DNA of 48,139 nt, from contig JAFECU010000294.1 in NCBI GenBank assembly GCA_018242005.1, positions 1 through 48,139 of the forward strand, in the 5' to 3' direction. How positions within the stretch are numbered: position 1 is the first letter of the stretch; every line of letters begins with the position of its first letter. This document shows, one piece after another, positions 1 to 7,999 of this stretch. A model generated the notes under the pieces. The model was given only the letters and a program-made list of their open reading frames with translations. It was not told where the DNA came from and ran no database searches. A program made the translations under genes and the position numbers. This stretch comes from Pseudomonadota bacterium. Its GTDB lineage: Bacteria > Pseudomonadota > Gammaproteobacteria > Burkholderiales > Burkholderiaceae_C.

Positions 1-200
1 GCACGCTGGTGAACCTGGCGGCCGGTGGTGGCGAGCGCCAGGCCGTGCGCTTTGGCCACCCCTCGGGCCTGCTACGCGTGGGCGCCGAGGCGAAACAGGA
101 AAACGGCCAGTGGACCGTCACCAAGGCCGTGATGAGCCGCAGCGCGCGTATCCTCATGGAAGGCTGGGTGCGCGTGCCGGGCGAGGCGCTGCAGGCATGA
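1..200 (+). CDS. PrpF-type isomerase/tautomerase, C-terminal fragment
   Basis: This reading frame enters from the left edge and ends at TGA 198-200, so only the last ~65 residues are visible. They contain FGHPSGLLRVGAE followed by KAVMSRSARILMEGWVRVP, the typical C-terminus of the PrpF family (2-methylaconitate isomerase, 4-oxalomesaconate tautomerase and relatives), which share a diaminopimelate-epimerase-like fold and isomerise unsaturated tricarboxylates. The Bug receptor gene starts 43 nt downstream on the same strand, which fits a tricarboxylate or aromatic-acid catabolic operon lying mostly to the left of the window. Which substrate it uses cannot be decided from the tail alone. Confidence 0.8.
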   Translation, partial: TLVNLAAGGGERQAVRFGHPSGLLRVGAEAKQENGQWTVTKAVMSRSARILMEGWVRVPGEALQA

Positions 201-243
201 ACCTACCAGCCCGTTCTCCAAGCCATCAACCCAGGAGTTTCCT

Positions 244-1257
244 ATGCCCAGTCACACCCTGATCCAACGCCGTGGCGCCCTGCAACTGGCCGCCCTGCTC
301 GCAACCGCTGGCTCCGCCATGCTGGCCATGCCGGGCCAGGCCAGTGCCCAGTCGAAGGACGCCTGGCCCACGCGCCCCATCAAGCTCATCGTGCCCTACG
401 CGGCCGGAGGCTTTGCGGATACGCGCGCGCGCAAGATCGTTGACAAGATCGGGCAGAGCCTGGGCCAGCCCATCGTCATCGACAACCGCGGCGGCGCCGG
501 CGGCGTGACCGGCACCGATGCCATCGCCAAGGCCAAGGACGGCTACACCTTTGGTTTCGGTTCGCCAGCGCCGCTGGTCACCAACCCCATGCTGATGAAG
601 AAGATGCCGTACGACGCCGCGCGCGACCTGCAGCCGATCATTCTCATCGAGGAGGCGCCGCTGATCCTGACCACGGCGCCCAACCAGCCCTTCAAGACGG
701 TGGGCGAGCTGATTGCCGCCGCCAAGGCCAAACCTGGCACGCTGACCTTCGGCTCCTCGGGCGTGGGCGGGGCGCACCATCTCTCGGGCGAATTGCTGGC
801 CTACCAGACGCAAACCCAGATGACCCATGTGCCCTACAAGGGCGGCTCGCTGGCCGCCACCGACCTCATGGGCGGCCACCTGGCCTTCATGTTCGAGATG
901 GGCTACGCCGCCCTGCCCGCCATACAGGGCCACAAGGTGACGGCCCTGGCCGTCTCAAGCAAGCAGCGCCTGAAGGTGCTGCCCAACGTGCCCACGCTGA
1001 ACGAGGCCGGCATCAAGGGGTTCGAGTCGTACAACTGGCTGGGCATGATTGCCCCGGCCAGCACGCCCGCCCCCATCGTCGAGCGCCTGAACAAGGCCGT
1101 CAACGAGGCCCTGAAGGACCCCGAGGTGCGCGCCATGATCGAGAACTCGGGCGGCGAGGTGGTGGGCGGTACGCCCCAGGCCTTCGGCAAGTTCCTGGAG
1201 CAGGAGCGCGCCAAGTGGGGCCCAGTGATAAAGAAGGCCAACATCACTCTCGACTAG
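244..1257 (+). CDS. Bug/TctC-family tripartite tricarboxylate transporter substrate-binding protein
   Basis: This 337-residue protein is a periplasmic receptor of the Bug family. It has an N-terminal signal peptide (residues ~1-36, RR near the start, ending ASAQS), then the family opening WPTRPIKLIVPYAAGG. Further family landmarks are the IDNRGGAGG motif, THVPYKGG and NVPTLNEAG. Bug proteins bind carboxylated or small organic solutes and deliver them to a TctAB permease or act as sensors; no permease gene is in view. An AGGAG ribosome site lies at 232-236. The preceding gene is PrpF-like, so a tri- or dicarboxylate ligand is likely but unproven. Confidence 0.93.
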   Translation: MPSHTLIQRRGALQLAALLATAGSAMLAMPGQASAQSKDAWPTRPIKLIVPYAAGGFADTRARKIVDKIGQSLGQPIVIDNRGGAGGVTGTDAIAKAKDGYTFGFGSPAPLVTNPMLMKKMPYDAARDLQPIILIEEAPLILTTAPNQPFKTVGELIAAAKAKPGTLTFGSSGVGGAHHLSGELLAYQTQTQMTHVPYKGGSLAATDLMGGHLAFMFEMGYAALPAIQGHKVTALAVSSKQRLKVLPNVPTLNEAGIKGFESYNWLGMIAPASTPAPIVERLNKAVNEALKDPEVRAMIENSGGEVVGGTPQAFGKFLEQERAKWGPVIKKANITLD

Positions 1258-1311
1258 GGCCTCTGCTAACGCTAGGCAAGAGGACCGCCTTGCATAGCGT
1301 TAACAGGCCCT
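1256..1311 (+). terminator. Long stem-loop overlapping the Bug gene stop codon
   Basis: The arms AGGGCCT (1256-1262) and AGGCCCT (1305-1311) are perfectly complementary. Inside them GCTAACGCTAGGCAAG (1265-1280) pairs, with two mismatches, with CTTGCATAGCGTTAAC (1289-1304). The hairpin begins within the TAG stop codon of the Bug gene. It lacks a clear U-tract, so it may be a poor intrinsic terminator, an RNA-stabilising 3' structure or a repeat element. Confidence 0.5.
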
Positions 1312-1596
1312 AATGAGCGAGACGCACGCAGCACTCGAACTGCGCGAAGACCCTGGGGTTGGCACCACCGCTCACCAAACGCCAGCGACTGGTGGGCGAG
1401 CCGTTCTGGAACGCCCCGGCACAACGGTACGAGCAAAGCACGGCCGCAGCGCCCGCCTGAAAAGCGCAGGCAGCTTCGCTATTCATAGCAAAAGCGGTCG
1501 TCCGCCAGACCTGCCCGACCTGGTTTGAGGCAGGGCCATGGCAGGCGTCGCCAGGGCGTCGCGGCACAATGCCGGGTTTTGCTTTCGGCCCCGCCT
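1312..1596. other. Intergenic stretch with no supported gene
   Basis: Between the hairpin after the Bug gene and the CopD-like gene I see only short overlapping open frames on both strands with no family features. No tRNA, clear promoter or clean terminator could be identified. The bases CTATTCATAG near 1480-1490 form a small AT-rich palindrome of unknown meaning. Confidence 0.4.
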
Positions 1597-2055
1597 ATGC
1601 TTTACAACACTCTCAAGCTCACCCATGTGCTGTCCATCATCGTCTGGATAGGCGGCATGGTTTTTGCGCACTTCTTCCTGCGGCCCGCGGTCCAGGGCCT
1701 TGAGCCGCCGCAGCGCGTGCGCCTGATGCATGGCGTGCTGCAGCGCTTCCTGAGCGCCGTGGCCGTGGCCATCGTTCTCGTACTGACCACGGGCCTGGGC
1801 ATGATTGGCGCGGTGAGCATAGGCTCGGGCGGCGCCTTCTCCATGCCGCTGCGCTGGACGGTCATGGCCACGCTGGGCCTGGCGATGATGGGCATCTTTG
1901 CCTACATCTACTTTGCGCTGCTCGGCCGGCTGGAGCAGGCCGTCGCCGGCTCCGACTGGGCCGCCGGTGGCCAGGCCCTGGCCGCCATACGCCGCTGGGT
2001 GGGCGTCAACCTGGTCATAGGCGTGGTGATCGTGGTGCAGACCTTCCTGATGTAG
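1597..2055 (+). CDS. CopD-like integral membrane protein
   Basis: This 152-residue protein is almost entirely hydrophobic, with four predicted membrane helices (about residues 5-25, 50-72, 80-102 and 128-150). The first helix carries HVLSIIVWIGGMVFAHFF, a pattern shared with the CopD family of copper-resistance/membrane proteins, where the W-x-GG and nearby His occur. The frame stays open upstream to 1525, but ATG 1597 starts directly before the first helix and gives the usual family size. It faces the minus-strand exporter gene tail to tail, 8 nt apart. Its function is unknown; copper handling is only a family association. Confidence 0.75.
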   Translation: MLYNTLKLTHVLSIIVWIGGMVFAHFFLRPAVQGLEPPQRVRLMHGVLQRFLSAVAVAIVLVLTTGLGMIGAVSIGSGGAFSMPLRWTVMATLGLAMMGIFAYIYFALLGRLEQAVAGSDWAAGGQALAAIRRWVGVNLVIGVVIVVQTFLM

Positions 2056-2063
2056 GCCCCCAG

Positions 2064-3473
2064 TCACGCCCGCACCCGCAGCGAGCTGCACACCCCGGCC
2101 GCCGCCGCAAACCCGGCGGCCAGCAGCAGCGCCAGGGACTCGGCGCTGCCGTCATGGCCGGGGCGCAGCGCGAAAATGGCGGCCAGCACCACGGCACCCA
2201 GGGTCTGGCCCGTCAGCCGCGCCGTGCCCAGCATGCCGCTGGCCGCGCCGCTGCGGTGCAGCGGGGCCGAGGTGACAATGGTGTGGTTATTGGGCGACTG
2301 AAACAACGCGAAACCCGCGCCGCACAGCGCCATGCGCCAGACGATGTTCCAGTCGGCCGGCTGCGCCGGCAAGAGTCCCAGCGACAGCAATCCCGATGCA
2401 AACACCGCCATCCCGATGCCGCCCAGCAGGCCGTCCGGGTAGCGGCCTATGAGCCTTCCGGCCAGCGGCGCCACCAGGGCCGTGGCCAGGGGCCAGGCGG
2501 TAATGAGCAGGCCGGCCTCCATGTGGCTGCGTCCCTGCGCCTCCAGCAGCAGGAAGGGCAAGGCCAGAAAGCCCAGCATCTGCGCGCAGAACGCCCCCAC
2601 GGACGAGCCCATGGACAGGGCGAACACGGGTATGCGCAGCAGGTCCACGGGAAACAGCGGCGCCGCCCGATGCCACTGGCGCCGCAGGTACACCGCCCCC
2701 ACGGCCAGGCCCGCCAACAGCAGCCAGCCACCCGACATGTCGCCCCCGGCGCGCGCCGCCGCACCCACGCCAAGGTGCGACCCACCCAAGAAGATCAGCG
2801 TGAACATGGCGCCGTTGAGCAGCACGTCGATGAGGGAAAAGCGCGGCCCATCATGCTCGGACGGCGGGTTGGCCGGCAGCGCGCGCCGCCCCAGCCGCCA
2901 GATATACAGGCCCAGCGGCAGGTTCATGGCAAACAGCCAGGGCCAGGAGGCCACCGACAGAATGGCCGCCGCCACCGAAGGACCGGCCATGGACGCCGTG
3001 GCCACCACCAGCGAATTGATGGCCATGCCCTGGCCGAGCTGGGCGCGCGGGTAGATCAGGCGCACCAGCGCAGCATTCACCGCCATCACGCCGGCCGCGC
3101 CCAGGCCCTGCAGGGCGCGCGCCGCAATCAGCGCCGGCATGGATGCGGCCAGCATGGCCGCGAGCGACGCCACGGAAAACAGCGCAATGCCCACCAGGTA
3201 CACGCGCCGGTAGCCCATGCGCTCGCCCAGTGCGGCCAGTGGCAGCAGCACGATCAGCGTCGCCAGCTGGTAGGCGTTGACCACCCAGATCGACCGCGCC
3301 GAGTCGGAGTTCAGCAGGCGCGCGATGTCGGGCAGCGCCAGGTTGACGAGGCTGGTGTCGAGCACCGCAAGTGTCAGCCCCAGGATGATGACCTGCATGG
3401 CCTGCCGGCGCGCGGGCTGCGCCAGGCCGTCTGCGCTGGTGACCGGACCGGTTTGCGGGCGTGACGCGCTCAT
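2064..3473 (-). CDS. MFS transporter, DHA2 (EmrB/QacA) type
   Basis: This 469-residue protein is a drug:proton antiporter-like carrier of the major facilitator superfamily, expected to have 14 membrane segments in the inner membrane. Visible landmarks are the helix-1 motif LAVLDTSLVNLALPDIA characteristic of the DHA2 group, the loop 2-3 motif GERMGYRRVYL, and ARALQGLGAAGV in helix 4. It probably exports hydrophobic or cationic compounds. No membrane-fusion partner or TetR/MarR regulator lies next to it, so it is either a single-component pump or works with a partner elsewhere. The substrate cannot be inferred. Confidence 0.92.
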   Translation of the reverse strand: MSASRPQTGPVTSADGLAQPARRQAMQVIILGLTLAVLDTSLVNLALPDIARLLNSDSARSIWVVNAYQLATLIVLLPLAALGERMGYRRVYLVGIALFSVASLAAMLAASMPALIAARALQGLGAAGVMAVNAALVRLIYPRAQLGQGMAINSLVVATASMAGPSVAAAILSVASWPWLFAMNLPLGLYIWRLGRRALPANPPSEHDGPRFSLIDVLLNGAMFTLIFLGGSHLGVGAAARAGGDMSGGWLLLAGLAVGAVYLRRQWHRAAPLFPVDLLRIPVFALSMGSSVGAFCAQMLGFLALPFLLLEAQGRSHMEAGLLITAWPLATALVAPLAGRLIGRYPDGLLGGIGMAVFASGLLSLGLLPAQPADWNIVWRMALCGAGFALFQSPNNHTIVTSAPLHRSGAASGMLGTARLTGQTLGAVVLAAIFALRPGHDGSAESLALLLAAGFAAAAGVCSSLRVRA

Positions 3474-3657
3474 CGCACGCCCTCAAGATGGGCGCGGCGT
3501 AAAAGCTTGTGGTGGGGGCTGCGGCAGAGGACGGGAAACGGCATTCGCCCGATTGTCGCCAGACTCGCCCAGGCCTGCCCAGCGCGCGCATGAAGGCCCT
3601 CAAACTGCCGCTCTTTGGCGCATTGCGCACCTGCGGCCTCGCACAAAATAATTCGCC

Positions 3658-4299
3658 ATGATGACCGCCACCCTTCGCACGATGCCGCTGCCCTTGCCCC
3701 TCCTGCACCGATGCGCCGCCCTGGCCCTGTGCGCCGCGGCGCTGACGCTGCCGGCGCCAGCCGCCGCGCAGGAGGCATCGGCCGACGAAGACTCGCCGGC
3801 GTCGCAGGTGCAGCAGCCCGCCTGGACCCTGTCGCCCGACGGCAGCCTGGTGATAGACCCGCGCGCGCGCCTGGCCTGGCCGCGCTGCATGGAGGGCATG
3901 ACCTGGACGGGCAGCGCCTGCCGCGGCGTGCCCCAGCTACTGACCTACGGTGAGGCCCAGGCGCTGGTGCGCAGCCGCTGGAAGGCCGAGGGCGTGCGCT
4001 GGCGCCTGCCGCGCGTGAACGAGCTGCGCCGCCTGGTCAACCGCAATGCCAAGCCGCCGTCGGTAGACCAGCGACTGTTTCCCGCCATGCCGCGCGACTG
4101 GCTCTGGACGGGCACGGCGGCCATCAACACCGCGGCCGTCAACCCCTACGCCTATGGCAACGTGGCCCGTGGCGGCGCGGGCGAGAGCAGCATGTCGGTG
4201 CAGCAAAGCTGGGCCGTGAACATGGCCACCGGCGAGGCCAGCGGCGAAGTGGGTCGCGCCACGCGGCTGCATGTGCAGCTGGTGCGGCCGGCGCCCTGA
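3658..4299 (+). CDS. Exported DUF1566 domain protein
   Basis: This 213-residue protein has a signal peptide (about residues 1-38, ending PAPAAAQEA) and is therefore expected in the periplasm or on the cell surface. The mature part has the DUF1566 pattern: a cysteine pair in WPRCMEGMTWTGSAC, the segment RWRLPRVNELRRLV, and a tryptophan-rich core (DWLWTGTA). DUF1566 is a lectin-like fold of unclear function found in many secreted proteobacterial proteins. Two adjacent ATG codons (3658, 3661) are possible starts. It is transcribed divergently from the exporter gene and converges with the SDR gene. Confidence 0.82.
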   Translation: MMTATLRTMPLPLPLLHRCAALALCAAALTLPAPAAAQEASADEDSPASQVQQPAWTLSPDGSLVIDPRARLAWPRCMEGMTWTGSACRGVPQLLTYGEAQALVRSRWKAEGVRWRLPRVNELRRLVNRNAKPPSVDQRLFPAMPRDWLWTGTAAINTAAVNPYAYGNVARGGAGESSMSVQQSWAVNMATGEASGEVGRATRLHVQLVRPAP

Positions 4300-4308
4300 C
4301 GGCAAGGC

Positions 4309-5211
4309 TCACCCCGCCAGCGCCGCTCGCAGCTGCGCGCCGAGCTCGGGCCGCTCGGCAAAGGCATCCGTGGGATTGCGCCGCTGCAGCACGTCCTCCA
4401 TGCGCGTGCGCACCGCCCCCAGGGCCTGGGGATGGCTGAACAGGTAGAAGCGCCCGGCGGCCACGCCGTCAAAGACCAGCTGCGCCACCTCGGCCGCCGA
4501 CACCTTGCCGCCCGCGACGGCATGGGCCACAGTGGCCTGGTTGATGCACTGGCTCCTGGTGGGTGCCTCTTCGGCCAGGGCCTGCGGGCGGTTGCGCTCG
4601 CTCTGGTCTATGCCCGTGGGCACGAAGTACGGGCACAGCACGCTCGCGCCTACCTGGGTGGTGACCAGGGACAGGTCCTGGTAGAGCGTCTCGCTCAGCG
4701 CCACCACGGCATGCTTGCTGACGTTATACACACCCATGTTGGGCGGCGCCAGCAGACCGGCCATGCTGGCGGTGTTGACGATGTGGCCGCGCCAGGCGGG
4801 GTCCTGCCGCGCGGCTGCAAGCATCATGGGCGTGAACAGGCGCACGCCGTGCACCACGCCCATGAGGTTGACGCCCAGCACCCATTCCCAGTCGCGCACC
4901 GAGTTTTCCCAGACCAGGCCGCCCGCACCCACGCCCGCGTTGTTGAACACCAGATGCGGCGCGCCGAAGCGCTCCCGCACCTCCTGCGCGAGTTGCTCCA
5001 TCTGCGCGGCGCTGGCCACGTCCACGCGGCGCGCCAGTACCGCGGCGCCGTTGGCGGCCAGCTCGGCGGCAGCGGCGTCCAGCGCGTCCTGCTGCACGTC
5101 CACGAGCACCAGGTTCATGCCCAGGCGTGCGCCGACGCGGGCACATTCCAGGCCGAAGCCCGAACCCGCGCCGGTGAGCACGGCGGTCTTGCCGGCGAAC
5201 TGGTCGATCAT
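4309..5211 (-). CDS. SDR family NAD(P)-dependent oxidoreductase
   Basis: This 300-residue cytosolic enzyme is a classical short-chain dehydrogenase. It shows the cofactor motif TGAGSGFG (residues 13-20), NNAG (90-93) and the catalytic Ser149, Tyr162 and Lys166 (YNVSK). The tail beyond residue 250 is longer than in minimal SDRs. Its start lies 12 nt after the stop of the glutathione-transferase gene, so the two are almost certainly cotranscribed with the MDR reductase upstream. The substrate, probably a hydroxy or keto acyl compound, is not determined by the sequence. Confidence 0.92.
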   Translation of the reverse strand: MIDQFAGKTAVLTGAGSGFGLECARVGARLGMNLVLVDVQQDALDAAAAELAANGAAVLARRVDVASAAQMEQLAQEVRERFGAPHLVFNNAGVGAGGLVWENSVRDWEWVLGVNLMGVVHGVRLFTPMMLAAARQDPAWRGHIVNTASMAGLLAPPNMGVYNVSKHAVVALSETLYQDLSLVTTQVGASVLCPYFVPTGIDQSERNRPQALAEEAPTRSQCINQATVAHAVAGGKVSAAEVAQLVFDGVAAGRFYLFSHPQALGAVRTRMEDVLQRRNPTDAFAERPELGAQLRAALAG

Positions 5212-5223
5212 TTGTGTCTCTCC

Positions 5224-6162
5224 TCAGTTTGAAGTGTCGTGAGCACGGCGCAGCACATAGCCGACGCGCGGAAAGTGCACATGCAGCTCGCCCGCGCGCG
5301 GATCGGTGCGCGCCAGGGTGTAGCGCGTGCGCGTGGCGGCGATCAGGCGGCCCTCGGTGGGCTCGGTGCCGAAGCTCTCGGCGGCAATCGTGACCTGGCT
5401 GCCCAGGGCGATGCCATGCTCGTCCTGGAAGGTCTCGGGCGGCAGGGGCTCGGGCACGGCGCCCGCGGCGACGGTGATGGCGTCCTGTGCGCCGAGCTTT
5501 TCGGGCCGGCCCTGGCCCAGCGCGGTCATGCGGTCCATCCATTCGAGCACGGCGGGCGTGGCGTTCAATATGCCGGCCATCATCGGCACGCATTCGCGCG
5601 TGAACCACAGCGGGTGGTAGGCGGCGAAGTCGGCCACGCAGGGCTCGGCGCCGAACAGGAAGTCGTGTTCCTCCACCATGTTGGCGATGCGCCGCAGGTA
5701 GGAGCGGTAGGCGACGGCCGCGTCCTGTGGCGCCAGGTGGGTGCCACCCATGGCGCGCCGGTCGGCCGTGAAGGCCTGGGCTGCACCCGCGGGAAATCGT
5801 GCAAACAGCGCCTCGGCCGCGCGCGGCTGCAGGTTGTAGGCCATGGCGGCGGCAAACAGCGTGGTGTCGGCCCATTGCGCGAACACGCGCGAGACGCCCT
5901 TGAGGTGCGGCGGGTAGAGCGCGGGCTCGGGCCGCCGGTGCTCGAGCACGTCGCAGATCAGCGCCGTGTCGCAATAGATGTCGGCCCCGACCTGCAGGAA
6001 CGGCGTGCGACGGTAACCGCCCGTGAGCGCCACCACGTCGGGCTTGGGGCTAACGCTGGGCACGATGACCGAGTGCCAGGCCACCTGCTTGAAGCCGAGC
6101 ACGCAGCGCACCTTGTGCGAAAACGGCGATGCGGGGTAGTGGTGCAGTATGAGTTCGGTCAT
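5224..6162 (-). CDS. Glutathione S-transferase family protein with C-terminal extension
   Basis: This 312-residue protein starts with a thioredoxin-fold GST N-domain (LILHHYPASPFSHKVRCVLG, then TPFLQVGADIYCDT), followed by the helical C-domain to about residue 225. A further ~85 residues form a separate region rich in beta-type sequence (VTIAAESFGTEPTEGRL and the segment ending HVHFPRVGYVLRRA), not part of ordinary GSTs of 200-230 residues. It sits between an MDR reductase (58 nt upstream) and an SDR (12 nt downstream), so it likely acts with them on an electrophilic or unsaturated intermediate. What the extra domain does is unknown. Confidence 0.88.
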   Translation of the reverse strand: MTELILHHYPASPFSHKVRCVLGFKQVAWHSVIVPSVSPKPDVVALTGGYRRTPFLQVGADIYCDTALICDVLEHRRPEPALYPPHLKGVSRVFAQWADTTLFAAAMAYNLQPRAAEALFARFPAGAAQAFTADRRAMGGTHLAPQDAAVAYRSYLRRIANMVEEHDFLFGAEPCVADFAAYHPLWFTRECVPMMAGILNATPAVLEWMDRMTALGQGRPEKLGAQDAITVAAGAVPEPLPPETFQDEHGIALGSQVTIAAESFGTEPTEGRLIAATRTRYTLARTDPRAGELHVHFPRVGYVLRRAHDTSN

Positions 6163-6220
6163 GGTGCAGCTCCGGCAGGCAGGATGCAGATGATGCGCGC
6201 GGGCGCCCTGCCCCTGCGTG

Positions 6221-7237
6221 TTACATCAGCTTGACCAACTGCTTGCCGAAGTTGCGGCCCTTGAGCAGGTCCAGAAACGCCTGGGGCGCGGCGGCCAGGC
6301 CCTGGGCGATGCTCTCGCGCGGGTGCAGCCGGCCGGTGGCGACCAGGCCGGCGAGCTCCCTGAGCGCCTCGGGCCAGACCTCCATATGTTCGCTGACGAT
6401 GAAGCCCTCGATCTTCACGCGGTTGATGAGCAGCAGCGCCGGGTTCATGAGCGGTAGCGGCTGGCCATCGTAGCCAGCGATCATGCCGCACAGCGCCACG
6501 CGTGCAAACGCATTCGCGCGCAGCAGCACCGCGTCGAGGATGTAGCCGCCCACGTTCTCGAAATGGCCGTCTATGCCGTCGGGGCAGGCGGCCTTGAGCG
6601 CCTGGGACATGGCTTTCAGGTCGCCGTGCTCGCGGTGGTCGATGCAGGCGTCAAAGCCCAGCTCCTCGGTCACGTAGCGGCATTTGTCCGGGCCGCCGGC
6701 AATGCCCACCACGCGGCAGCCGCGCGCCTTGGCCAGAGCGCCAAAGGCGCTGCCCACGGCGCCGCTGGCGGCGCTCACTACCAGGGTTTCGCCGGCCTTG
6801 GGCGCAATGATCTGCGTGAGGCCGTACCAGGCCGTCACACCGGGCATGCCCACGGCGCCCAGGTAGTAGGACAGTGGAACATGGCGCGTATCCACCTTGC
6901 GCAGCATGCCGGGCGCGCCGCCTTCGACGACGCTGTATTCCTGCCAGCCGCCCATGCCCACGACCTGGTCGCCCGCGGCAAAGGCGCCGTGGCGGCTCTC
7001 GACCACCTCGCCCACGGTGCCGCCGATCATCACCTGGCCCAGGGGCTGGCAGGCGGCGTAGCTCTTGCTGTCGTTCATGCGCCCGCGCATGTAGGGGTCC
7101 AGGCTCAGGTAATGGTGGCGCACCAGCACCTGGCCGTCCTGCAGCGCGGGGGTGTCGCTGGCGACAAGGCGGAAGTCGTCTATGGTGGCCTCACCCTGTG
7201 GGCGGTTGTCGAGCAGGATCTGGTGGTTGCGTGGCAT
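6221..7237 (-). CDS. NADP-dependent MDR oxidoreductase (zinc-independent, alkenal/curcumin reductase-like)
   Basis: This 338-residue protein belongs to the medium-chain reductase family that reduces alpha,beta-double bonds (leukotriene B4 dehydrogenase/CurA/YncB branch). It has the N-terminal segment RGRMNDSKSYA, the GMPGVTAWYGL motif and the nucleotide-binding AASGAVGS; zinc ligands are absent. The open frame extends to 7420, but those 61 extra codons only read through a repeat element. The start at 7237 has a GGAG site about 8-12 nt upstream and begins MPRNHQILL as usual for the family. It heads the run MDR-GST-SDR. Confidence 0.9.
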   Translation of the reverse strand: MPRNHQILLDNRPQGEATIDDFRLVASDTPALQDGQVLVRHHYLSLDPYMRGRMNDSKSYAACQPLGQVMIGGTVGEVVESRHGAFAAGDQVVGMGGWQEYSVVEGGAPGMLRKVDTRHVPLSYYLGAVGMPGVTAWYGLTQIIAPKAGETLVVSAASGAVGSAFGALAKARGCRVVGIAGGPDKCRYVTEELGFDACIDHREHGDLKAMSQALKAACPDGIDGHFENVGGYILDAVLLRANAFARVALCGMIAGYDGQPLPLMNPALLLINRVKIEGFIVSEHMEVWPEALRELAGLVATGRLHPRESIAQGLAAAPQAFLDLLKGRNFGKQLVKLM

Positions 7238-7314
7238 GGTGGTTGTGCTCCAGAAGGGCTGTGAGACGATTGAATTTGGCTCAGGTAGAGATGTCCATTG
7301 AACAGGAAGCCACC

Positions 7315-7402
7315 GCCATCCCCGCGGATGCGGGGATCCGCAGCAGCGACGACTCAGCGGTTTGGGCAGTGCTTCGATCCCCGCTTTCGCGGGGATGACG
7401 GC
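7315..7402 (-). repeat. Composite REP-like repeat (two GC-rich palindromes), copy 1
   Basis: Two REP-like palindromes, ATCCCCGCGGATGCGGGGAT (left) and ATCCCCGCTTTCGCGGGGAT (right), flank a ~30-base spacer. Read on the minus strand the unit matches the copy at 10392-10478 through palindrome and spacer (…CTGCC-AAACCG…TCGTCG…), so the whole composite, not just the palindrome, is repeated. It lies just upstream of the MDR reductase gene. Confidence 0.8.
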
Positions 7403-7459
7403 CACCGCATGCACTGGCATGGTGAATCAATGGATATCACGACTTGAACATTTAAATTT

Positions 7460-7506
7460 GATAGCTGTCGGCGCTTGTTTGGAAAGTGCCGGAGCCACAT
7501 TTGACC
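7460..7506. repeat. Short interspersed repeat (ATAGCTG…GCGCTT family), copy at thioesterase 3' end
   Basis: The sequence GATAGCTGTCGGCGCTTG followed after a short loop by AAGTGCCGGAGCC and ATTTGACC aligns base for base with copies at 39482-39531 and 23361-23415. Its end is only ~8 nt from the thioesterase stop codon, so it would form the 3' end of that mRNA. Base composition is clearly more AT-rich than the surroundings. Confidence 0.7.
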
Positions 7507-7513
7507 GAAAAAA

Positions 7514-7963
7514 TTAATCGGTGGAGATGCCGCCCTGCTCGGCCCCCGGCCGGGCCTTGGGCACGTACTTGAATGTGCCCGTGGAGTGGCTGCACAGCCG
7601 GCCATCGGCGTCATGCACCCAGGCCTCGGCAAAGGCCATGGAGCGCGTGCGCTGAATCAGCTTGCCGCGCGCCACCATGGGGCCGCGCGCGGGTCGCATG
7701 AAGCTGGTCTTCATCTCTATCGTGACCACGCCCATGTCGGGCTCGTCGCTGCGCGCGGCCGTGGCCATGGCCACGTCCAGCAGCGTCATGACGGCGCCGC
7801 CATGCATCACGCCATACGAATTGGTGTGCTGGGGGCGTGCCTCGTAGCGCAGTTCGGACTCGCCGCCATGCATGCGATGCAGGGCAAAGCCCAGCTCCTT
7901 GACGAAGGGAATGTCGGCACCAAAGTCCAGCACTGTCTGCTCCTTGAAGAATGAAAGCGCCAA
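7514..7963 (-). CDS. PaaI-type hotdog-fold thioesterase
   Basis: This 149-residue protein carries the hotdog signature NSYGVMHGGAVMTLLDVAMA (residues ~49-68), where the HGG and following Asp mark the PaaI/YbgC-like acyl-CoA thioesterases. Such enzymes hydrolyse aryl- or acyl-CoA esters and release trapped CoA in degradation pathways. It lies just downstream of an SDR gene on the same strand (36 nt apart) and near the acyl-CoA island, so a clean-up role for CoA thioesters is plausible. The exact substrate cannot be read from the sequence. Confidence 0.88.
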   Translation of the reverse strand: MALSFFKEQTVLDFGADIPFVKELGFALHRMHGGESELRYEARPQHTNSYGVMHGGAVMTLLDVAMATAARSDEPDMGVVTIEMKTSFMRPARGPMVARGKLIQRTRSMAFAEAWVHDADGRLCSHSTGTFKYVPKARPGAEQGGISTD

Positions 7964-7999
7964 GAATAGCCGTGCGCGGTCAAGCCTGCAGCGGCCCGG

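Noticed and set aside
7238-7420. N-terminal extension of the MDR reductase
   Set aside because: The extra codons translate a REP-like repeat, and the ribosome site and conserved N-terminus support the start at 7237.
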